This document shows, piece after piece, positions 55,198 through 64,000 of a stretch of 64,000 bases of DNA. A program made the translations under genes and the position numbers. The notes under the pieces are model-generated. The model saw only the letters and a list, made by a program, of their open reading frames with translations, was not told the DNA's origin and ran no database searches. Origin of the DNA: Dactylorhiza incarnata (lineage: Eukaryota; Streptophyta; Magnoliopsida; Asparagales; Orchidaceae); NCBI GenBank assembly GCA_033032865.1, contig JAWHQI010000064.1:1116001-1180000 (forward strand), read 5' to 3'. Position 1 is the first letter of the stretch. Each line of letters begins with the position of its first letter.

Positions 55198-57292
55198 TGT
55201 AACATCCCCAATCCTTCTAGACCCCTAGTTGGTGTTAGGGCATGGGGGTGTGCAGAGTGGCCACTAAGGCCCTTGGACCAAGTGGAGTGTGCTAAGTGCA
55301 CACCAAGGACACAATATCAACATAGCCCAATACCACTCCCTTAGGCCAATTGATCCTCAATACACCAAATTGACCTCCCCCATACCACCCTAACCACTAA
55401 GGAAGACCATTACCTTGAGAATTGCACTTGGGTGAGACCCAATTGCATGAAATTGACCAAAGTCAACAATAGGTCAACATTAACCAAACTAAGTCAATTA
55501 TGGTTCAATTGACTCTACATGTTCAAATTAACCTTACCTCCACACTCTAAACACTTTAAGGAACTCATTGGACCTAAAATCCCCATCACTTGGTCAACCA
55601 ATTGACCAATTTGACCAAAGTCAAACTTTACCCAATTTTGGTCAAATCTACACCCTTTGATTTAATTGACCCTCAATTGTCCAAATTGACCTCACACATG
55701 ATGTCCTAACCACTAAGGGAGATCTATAGGATGGAAATTGCACTTGGGTGGGACCCAATTTCATGAAATTGACCAAAATCAAACTTTACCCAATTTTGGT
55801 CAAACCTACACCCCTTTAATTAAATTGAACCAATTGGAGCCCCACCATGGACCAACCAATGTTGGGTGAGGTTAAGGGACCCATGACCCCCAAGTGGAGT
55901 CAACCCACTCACCATGGTTGACCAAAGTCAACCATGACCAACATAGCCCATTAAACGTGAATTTCAAGCCTAAATTGAAATGAACCCTAACACCAATCAA
56001 TTAACCAATTAATCATGGACATAGGTCTTGCCCATCATCCTTAGACTGAACCCTAAACTATGGTGTGATTAATCAATGGAGGGGGGACCAAAAGTTGATC
56101 AAAAAGCCAAAAGCAAAAGGCATAAAGCAAAAGCAATCACCTCCTCCTCCACACTCCTCCCCCAATCAGTCTTGGACCCTTCCCTGATTGCTGGGGGTCT
56201 GACCTTGACCCAGATGGAAGCAAGGAGGCTGGCAGCTGCAGGAGGGTGGCAGCCATGGGAGAACCGAGGAGGCTCAAGTTCAAAACCAACCAAAGAGCCC
56301 TCCTCACTTGATTCCAGCCACACCACTAGCTTCAGGAGGTCGAGAGCAGATGGGCACAAGCCTTGGAGCTGAGCTTTAGCTGAAGAAACGAGTTCGGGAG
56401 AGGGATCGCCGGAGCAAGGATTTTCCATGGCCAACCGCCGCCGGAGCTGCCGCCACGCACCAGCAATGGTTCGTTTCTCCTCCCCTCCCCCCATGCTAGC
56501 TTCTCATCACAAAAGATTGAAGGATCGGGCTCAATTGAGCCCGAATCCACTCGTCGATTTCATGGAAATCGGCTCAAATTAAGCCACTCAGGCTCGCCCG
56601 AAAACGCCCCATCCGGCCGCCATGTCGCTGGGAGTCGTAGCCCCGACCACCACGAAGGTGGTGGCGGTGGTGGCCGGGAAATGGGGGAGGAAATCGGCCC
56701 AGCACGGGAGAATCCCAGCCGTTGGCTGGAGGAGGAAGATAAGCCGCCGCCGTCGGATGTGCTTCAAGATCTGTGCAGATCTAGTTATTCTGTATTTAAT
56801 TAATTCATAGTTTATGAATTTCTGGCTCTATTATTCAGTCAACTTCAACACTTAATTAAGGCCTCTTAATGGCCGATTGAGAAAAAGTGCCCAACATGAA
56901 AGTTGTAGGCCTTGGTCTTAAATTTCATTTGGCCTTAAGTTTAGGTCATTTGGTGACCTACAGATCCCTAGGGAGCTGTTTTGCTAGGACTGGTTCTACA
57001 CTAGGTCAGTCCATTAGAAAATTACCTAGGTCAAACCCTTCAAGATTTGGAGTTGTTCTTATAACCATGAGTTGGTATACCCTAGGGGCACCCCCTGCCA
57101 AAGGGACAGCCCTTGGTGGGCACTTTTACCTAGGGTTTTTGTGGTAGTTAGGATATTTAAATTAAGTTGATTTTTGGAGTCCAAATGACACCAAACTCTG
57201 GTGGCATACTCTATTGCACATGAGTAGTGCCTACCTAAAATTTCACTCCATTTGGAGTTGGTTTGATATGGAAAATTGGAAACCCTAATGAG
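55198..57292 (+). mobile_element. Giant Del/Tekay-type LTR, left part, plus strand
   Basis: Begins TGTAACATCCCCAATCC with the same opening as the solo LTR at 15670 (TTCTAGACCCC follows in both), inside the gag of SIRE element A; TAAAT precedes it. It includes the GC-rich island at 56380-56760 and the palindrome GGGCTCAATTGAGCCC near 56527-56542. It is cut at 57292 by the next LTR in opposite orientation, and its right half lies beyond the window. Confidence 0.8.
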
Positions 57293-60200
57293 TGTAAGAC
57301 CCCTTTTTTTTTTGCAAAAACCACCGGGTCTTAGGCCCAGGACCGCCGTTTTGCGGTGACACCCTCACTCGGGAAGGTCGCCACTACAAAACGCCGATCC
57401 TGCCGGCCAATTCGATCACAAAGAAAGGTAAGCTTAACTGAATAAACAACCAAGTTCACATCACATATAAATAACCAACAAAAGATGTCCACATACATAA
57501 ACGAAATAGAAGATAAGAGAACGAGGGCTTCTGCCCGATACAACAATAGCCTCACTACAAAGGTCACTCGCAGAAGCAAATCAACTAGGACAAACACTCA
57601 CGGATCCTGTCATCTGAGCTCCTGAGCTAGACTGCCCCGCCTCCATTTGCACCGGCCTCTGGTGCTGCCCCATCGTCGCGGTCTCCTAAATTGATAAGGT
57701 CCACCGACCGTCAGTCAAAATGACTCAGCCAATTCCCCACCCCTCCCCCCAAGGCTCCTAGGCACTGTATGGGGAGGAGGAAGCGGAGGACAAACAAGGG
57801 GTAATACAAAAGCAGATGACAAGGTGAGTTCTACTCTACACAGGTGTTATATATATATAAATGAAACATGAAATAGAAACAGCAGGGTAAAGTGTATAAA
57901 TAACGGTAAGCAGTAAGAATAGAGACAAGTAAGCATTATAAAAGTAACCATTGATTTATAGGAATGCCCATACAAACCTATAGACCAAGGGGTCGTTTAG
58001 CAGGGCCTATTGTATAAAAAGTCCCATACCAATTTATACGATAGGTGTCAGGGGTTGAATGCTATGTTTATGCTACGTCATGCAAAGTATGTTGTTATGC
58101 TATGTACATGCAAGTGCAACTCACACACTACGACTCTATGCGCATAGACCTTTAGTTCCCCCCTTTTGGAGCGAGCTAGACTCCCAGGATACTCCCGTAG
58201 TGGCAAACGGAAGCGGTGGGTTGGGCCTCGCCCACCTCTAGGTTGGTATTTGCACTACCTAACCTAGACCTATCGTACGCCTCCACAAAACCCGCGGAGC
58301 GCCTGCGTACTCTTACTGACTGGACCGCTAGACTTTTATGGCTAAGTGTAAATACCACACTTGCCGAGCCCAAGTGTTAACGTCGGTGCAACGATCGCCA
58401 ACACGAAGGACCCACCACCTTATGCACATGCAACATATCTTCCAATAACACCGAGCTACAAGCTCCCCGGGCTAACCCGCCCGTCACCAATAACCACCTC
58501 AGAAACAAAGATCACCGGACTAAACCGGCCAGAAATCTATAAGAAAACCCCCATAATAACTTACTTATATCAAACCTAGGTGCTCTAAGACGCTAACAGG
58601 AAAAGACGATCTTTCGTCAATCCGGGACGACTTATTCCAAGGGTGGCACCCCACCACTGCAGGACTCACCAGACCCTAACTACTCCAGGGATCCTCTCAT
58701 AACTACAAGATTACCACTCAACCCTCACAACTCTAAATCAAGGACCACCAGTTAGACCCTTAATCCTAAATTTGCTAAAGTTGCTAAACGCAGACCACCC
58801 TTAACGATTTGATGCTCATGAAGGGAGGTACCTCAAATAATCAGTTCTGTGACTCAATGGATTTATTGGGGGTCCACGCTACATATTTAAGATCAAACCC
58901 AGAGTTTCATAATTTCTCCAACAATATTAATAATTAAAACAATTTTTCCAAAGGGCAAAATCCTAAGGTTTGAACTACAAGGTTACTTTTCTGAGTTCCA
59001 ATGCCTTCCCTAATTTTTACATAAATCAAGGGTACCTAATAATCAGTGGATATAAATTTTTAGGAAACACCAGTAAGATTTACTATTTTTAAAAATTCAA
59101 AAACTCATCCATTTCCTATAAATTCCAAAAAAGGTACCCTCATATGATCTCTAAACCTTATGCAAATTAATACAGAGGTGCTTCATAATAAAATATTCAG
59201 TCCTATAAAGTTTGACCATGCTCCACAGAGGGTACATTTGTAATTTCCACAGAGGATATATTTGTAATTAATTCCAAATTGAACTAGAGGTACCAAAAAT
59301 ATTAATCCATAAATTATGAGAAAAATACAGTGGGTACAAGTTGGTATAAAAAGGCTTCCAGCAAAGTTCCATGCCATTACAGAAATTTAGCACCCTAAAA
59401 TTAATCATCCCAAAAATTGCCAACAATATGAAATATTACAATTTGGACCTCCAAAAGTTTTCTCATGGTCTAACAGAATCTTCCAGGGATTAATAACATT
59501 AAAACTAAGTTTGTGACAGAAGATGGTTAAACATTAAGTGATATTTCATCCTAAAATCCAAAACTCTAATTATTTGCAAATCTACCCAAGGGTTTATTAC
59601 CTAGGATTGGCAACTCCAAATCCCTCCAATTCCTCACAGTAGCAATCTCTGGTCACTAAGATCATCTCCCCAAAATTTCAAGTCAAACCATTAAGGTTTG
59701 ACCCCTCTTCCTTCATTAGCCTCTAATTGCACCCCATTAGGATTTAGCCTAGGGTTAGGGTCTAAACTTTTCCAAATCCACCCAAACCTCTTGTGAGGGT
59801 ATTATAACACTCTTAGAACTCAGAGAGGGCTATTGCACTTCTCTCCATGTACATATACTCCTATGTCCTTCACAAACCCTAAAGGGCACCATACACTTAA
59901 CCACTAGGGTTTAAGGGCACACTAGGCCCTAACTCATCTAAAGTTGCTCCTTGGGGGTGTCTCATACCTCCCAAGTCAGTGACCAAGGTCACCCCATCAA
60001 TCAGTGGGAGGAAACCCCTCCACACCCCAAAATTTGCTTAAGATCACTTTTTGCCCTAAACAAACCCTTAAGCAAACACAAGGCCAAGGGGAACTCCCTA
60101 CTTGCCCAAGTCCAACCTACTCACTATACTGGCCAGGGGTCAGTGAATGACCACCCATGATCCTACCAACATTTGGTGAGGAGTGGGGTTCTATTGGGTA

Positions 60201-62515
60201 CCTATTTGGAGTGCTAATAGCAATTTAGCCCCTTTTTGATTTACTAGGGCAAACCTCCTCCAATGGCCACCAAATTTGGACCAAAGGTTGGCATGGGGGA
60301 GGGTGATGTGCACCCCAAATATGAAGCCAATTGGCTTTGTGGAAGTGTGGGGGCACTCATCCAAAGTTTTGCCTAAACCTAGGGAGCCTAAGGTTGTCTT
60401 GGTGAATTACCCCACCAAATCAACTCCAAAAATTATGATACTTTAACCAGGGCCTATACTTACTCCCTAGGACCACCCATCCAAGTTTGGAAGGGTTTTG
60501 AGGTGTGTAGGGCACCTAATTAGGTTACACTAGGATTATTGAACTTTCCCAAAAATTATGGGGAAAACTTCTCCAATCAATCTGGTATTTGGACATGACT
60601 TATATATGCCTAATACTAGCCTACACCCCAAATATCAAGTCATTTGGAGTTCCATATTGGCGTGGGCATCAAAAATAAGTTCTGGATAGCCTTATGGACA
60701 GTCCCCACTAAAATGAGTGCTGTGCCCTAACCAAAACTCCAAATCGAGTGATCTCAATTTTGGATTAAACTAGACCTCAAGGGCTCCAACTTTGATGTTG
60801 GGCAAAAATTCACTAGAGGCCTCTAAGTATTTGTAGTAGAATTAACTATGTACTGCATGTTTAATCACAGAAAATAAGGATTTGAACTAAGGGCCGCACG
60901 AATCTTGGCGCAGATCCAACCGCGCCTGTTCATCGTCCCCGATAAACAGCGGCTGAGATCTACCGTGCCTGGGCTGCCTTGGGTGATGATTTCCCGGCCA
61001 CCTGAGCGCCGCCCCGGCCGACCAACGCCACCACCACCTCCGTTGAGGTGGGGGCCGGCGATGAGCGGTGTTTGCTCGGCCGGAGGTGGCCGGAATCGTG
61101 GTCTGGAAGAGGAAGCCCAACCCGATCGACGGGAGGCAAGGCTGGCTTAATTCCCGGCCAATTGGCCACGGAACGAGCCGCCGACGATTGGGATCTAATC
61201 CTTAGGGTTCAGGGAGGAGAATAGGACCTGCTGATGAGCTTGCCGGCGGGTTATCCTCGAGTACACCATGGGAGCTTGGGTTGGTTGCGATGCCATGCCG
61301 ATTCACGCCTACAGCACACGAAATCCTCTGAAAGGTTGGGGGTTTCACTCCTCTCTGGCTTCTGAAGGTGATGGGGGGTTCGAATGAGGGTGATGGTGGC
61401 TTTAACCCCCATTGCCATTATTGGCCTCTTCGAATTCCTCCAATGCCGGCCCCCATTCATCTCCCCTGCTTTAATCCTTCTTGGTAACTGCTGAAAACTC
61501 CTCCTAATCGGCTGAGGAGTTGAATGGGAGAGTTAATTTGGGAGGCCAAGGGGTGGGACTCCTTAATGGCCATGAATGGCCTCCTCCTCTTACTTAAAAA
61601 ATGGGAAAACCCCCATTTTCTCTCTCCTAATCACCATGGCCGGTTTCTACACTCTCTCCTGAGTTTAATGTTAGTCTACATGGGCTGGTTGACCATCCAA
61701 TTGAGTTAGCCCAAAGGGATTGGGTTAGGTTTGAGAGATTTGACCTAAATTGGGCAATTTTGACTTTTGGTCAAATTGGCCAATTGGGTGACCCTAGGAT
61801 GGGGCTTTTGGGTCCATTGGGTTCCAAATTAAGTTTAGAAACTATTGGTGGGGTCAATTTGGTCATATGAGTCTTAGTTGACCCAATTTAAGTTGATTTG
61901 ACCAAAATAGGCTAAATTGACTTTGGTCAAATTGAGCCCTAGGGTTGACTTGGTCATGGGGCTTTTTGGTCCACTGGGTCCCATATGATATGATAACCCT
62001 ATGGGTAAGGTCAATTTAATATGGTGATGGTCAATTAGGGTACTTTGTGGAGAATTGCCATTTTGACCTAAAAAGGGCATTTTGGTCAAATTGCATCCCC
62101 TGAGGTTCCCCTGATGGGGCTTTTAGGTCTACTAGGTCTCTTATAGTATTCTAGACCTAGGTGAGTGATCAATTTGACATGGTGAAGGTTAATTGGCTCT
62201 AAATAGACTACTTTGACCAGATTGGGGTTTTAGGTTGACTTTGGTCAAATTGGTCTCTTAGGTTGACCCCAATGGGCCTTTGGTGCCCTAGGGGACCCCT
62301 AAATGGTTAGGTATACTAAGGTGGGGTCAAAAGGTCAGGTTGAGGCCCTAAAGTCTAACCCTAAGCTTGGTAAATGGAAATTGTTATTTGCAGACCAAGG
62401 TGGTCTCCTCCTCCTTTCCTAAGCTCTCAAGGTCAAATGGCTCTTCCTATGGTTTTGTCATGACCTAGTCATGACAAAACCAACTTAGGGGTCTAGCAGT
62501 TTGGGGGATGTTACA
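57293..62515 (-). mobile_element. Giant 3' LTR (5223 bp) of a Del/Tekay chromovirus-type element
   Basis: On the minus strand it begins TGTAACATCCCCCAAACT at 62515 and ends GGGGTCTTACA at 57293. It is preceded (minus strand) by the typical Del/Tekay tract TTTCGGGGACGAAATT at about 62535-62552 and by pol. Same termini and internal order as the solo LTR at 15670-20154. The short frames within it have no known domain. Its 5' partner lies outside the window, so the target-site duplication cannot be checked. Confidence 0.88.
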
Positions 62516-62578
62516 AATCCCAATACATAAGAAAAAAAATTTCGTCCCCGAAATTTAGACAAGCCTATGGGGTTTCTA
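62516..62578 (-). other. Polypurine-tract region of the Del/Tekay element
   Basis: Minus strand: TTTCGGGGACGAAATTTTTT close to the LTR start, a phrase typical of Del/Tekay elements between the pol stop and the 3' LTR. The tract is less purine-pure than in the copia elements here. Confidence 0.65.
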
Positions 62579-64000
62579 CTAGAGGAAAACTGTAACATCC
62601 CAGAAAAAGTAAATTGTCCCTGTCGTAAAAAGCTGCGGATATTTCTGCTGCATCAAGTCCAGTGGCTCCCAAGTATGTTCTTCCTGTCCATGATTCCTCC
62701 ACAGGACCTTGACCAGCGGAACCTTCTTGCGCCGCAAGACTCGTAGCTCTGTGTCGTCTATCCGAACCGGCTCCAAGTGAATCGATCGATCTGTAGCTAC
62801 TGGCCCCTCCGAAGCAGACACCTGCTGCTCAGGCCGAAGTAAAGCCTTCCTTAGTGAGGATACGTGGAATACGTCATGCAGTCCCTCCAAATCCGGCGGT
62901 AGCTCCAGTCTGTAAGCCAAGGGGCCGATCCGCTCCAGGATCCTATAGGGCCCCATAAACCTCGGACTGAGCTTCTTCCGCCCGCGAACCCTCGAGACTC
63001 CGTGCATCGGACGTATCTTCAAGAAAACCCGATCTCCCACTTGGAACTCCACCATACGATGACGCGCATCGTAATACTTGGCCTGCCTGCTCTGGGCCTC
63101 CAGCATCCTATCTCGTATCAACCTCACCTGGGCCTCCGTGTCCTCTACGAACTCTGAGCCAAGAGCCTTGGGATCCTCATCCTGAATCCAAGACAATGGC
63201 GTCCTGCACCTCCGTCCATATAATGCCTCGTAAGGCGCTCTGCCTATGCTAGCCTGGTGACTGTTGTTATATGAGAACTCGACTAACGGCAACAATCTCT
63301 CCCAGGGCTCCCCGCGGTCTAGAATGCAAAGGCGCAAAAGATCCTCCAGGGTCCGATTGGTGCGCTCCGTTTGTCCGTCTGTTTGGGGGTGAAATGTTGT
63401 ACTGAAGGTCAACCGGGTGCCTAGGTAGGCCTGTACCGCTCTCCACTCCTTTAACGTAAAACGTCCATCTCGGTCAGACACGATCGTCCTTGGCACACCA
63501 TGATAGCGAACGAACTGCTCCACGAACTTTCGTACCAAAATTCTGACTGAATCATCCTTCCTGATCGGAATGAACCTGGCCACCTTCGTCAACCTATCGA
63601 CGATCACCCAAATCGAGTCATTCCCCGCACGAGATCGGGGAAGACCATGAATAAAATCCATCGCTATATCGTCGAACTTCCATTCCGGCACCGGGAGTGG
63701 CTGTAATAATCTCGCGGGGTTCCGGCACTCCGCCTTCACAAGCTGACAGGTCTCGCAGTGGGTCACAAAGTAAACGATGTCTCTCTTCATACCCGGCCAG
63801 TACATGGTCTTCTTTAAGTCCGCCGTCATCTTGGTAATACCCGGGTGCACTGAATACTTACTGCAGTGAGCCTCTGTCATGATATCCTCCCGAATCTGAT
63901 CTCCTGCCGGTATATATACTCGACCTCTAAAACTCAACAGGTCGTCCTTCAGCGAATAATCTCCGGCTGAGCCTGCCTCCAAGGCTCTGAATATCGGCTC
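62579..64000 (-). CDS. Del/Tekay-type Ty3/gypsy integrase and chromodomain (partial)
   Basis: Open from the window edge to a stop at 62579. Integrase begins with an H2C2 finger (HCSKYSVHPGITK..CETCQLVK), then the catalytic core with DDIAMDFIHGLP, VSDRDGRF and QTERTNRTLEDLLR, and the GPF/Y-like YRILERIGPLAYRLELP. It ends in a chromodomain-like segment (LVKVLWRNHGQEEHTWEPLD) that in this lineage targets integration to chromatin. The normal chromodomain end is followed by about 15 atypical residues before the stop. The upstream gag, protease, RT and RNase H should lie beyond 64000. No break is seen in the visible part, so this may be a young copy. Confidence 0.93.
   Translation of the reverse strand, partial: EPIFRALEAGSAGDYSLKDDLLSFRGRVYIPAGDQIREDIMTEAHCSKYSVHPGITKMTADLKKTMYWPGMKRDIVYFVTHCETCQLVKAECRNPARLLQPLPVPEWKFDDIAMDFIHGLPRSRAGNDSIWVIVDRLTKVARFIPIRKDDSVRILVRKFVEQFVRYHGVPRTIVSDRDGRFTLKEWRAVQAYLGTRLTFSTTFHPQTDGQTERTNRTLEDLLRLCILDRGEPWERLLPLVEFSYNNSHQASIGRAPYEALYGRRCRTPLSWIQDEDPKALGSEFVEDTEAQVRLIRDRMLEAQSRQAKYYDARHRMVEFQVGDRVFLKIRPMHGVSRVRGRKKLSPRFMGPYRILERIGPLAYRLELPPDLEGLHDVFHVSSLRKALLRPEQQVSASEGPVATDRSIHLEPVRIDDTELRVLRRKKVPLVKVLWRNHGQEEHTWEPLDLMQQKYPQLFTTGTIYFFWDVTVFL

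Overview
This is plant nuclear DNA, probably from a monocot with a repeat-rich genome. The monocot reading is an inference from the GC-rich coding exons and from the abundance of Del/Tekay-type elements with very long LTRs. Only one intact host gene is visible: a three-exon class II trehalose-6-phosphate synthase (TPS7-like) on the minus strand at 32134-35026. Nearly everything else is nested transposable elements, their fossils, and the repeat arrays they carry.

Left part (1-12.97 kb): the right end of a long unidentified LTR-like repeat (to 2608); a seven-unit array of 35-bp hairpins leading into a TATA box; a spliced gene of the 'putative gypsy-type transposon' family (3239-5106, one in-frame stop); a satellite with a 160-bp dimeric period (5430-6440); a 5'-truncated Ty1/copia element (about 6830-10800) with frameshifts and a 35-base C run in its LTR; then a palindrome array, a 28-bp minisatellite, and an LTR tail related to the Tat-type LTR further right.

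Middle (13-31 kb): Tourist-like MITEs with TTA target-site duplications; a miniature tandem-LTR structure (14869-15479) running into a copia gag gene; that gag gene split by a 4.5-kb solo LTR (15670-20154); a partial second copy of the same LTR; a 5'-truncated Tat-lineage Ty3/gypsy element (about 23.2-27.54 kb) with archaeal-type RNase H, integrase, a repeat-rich 3' region and a 931-bp LTR; AT-rich DNA ending in a CACTA-type terminus; and several inverted-repeat (foldback) elements, two with perfect 8-bp target-site duplications.

Gene island (31.9-36.2 kb): the TPS gene and its upstream region, followed by a second foldback element, a hAT transposase fossil and a gypsy-type leader with the start of a gag-like ORF.

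Right part (38.7-64 kb): a minus-strand SIRE-type copia element (38748-55197 as visible) is split by a second, plus-strand SIRE-type copia (43916-53379, LTRs 1246 and 1210 bp, TSD ATTCT). The gag of the first element is also interrupted at 55198 by a plus-strand Del/Tekay-type LTR. That LTR is itself cut at 57293 by a minus-strand Del/Tekay element with a 5.2-kb LTR, whose integrase-chromodomain region runs off the window.

I see no evidence for a new enzymatic or defence system. The observations most worth following are structural: each SIRE element repeats its own U3 motif inside gag and the 3' non-coding region; two hairpin or palindrome arrays lie upstream of TATA boxes; and two compound foldback elements share one terminal motif.
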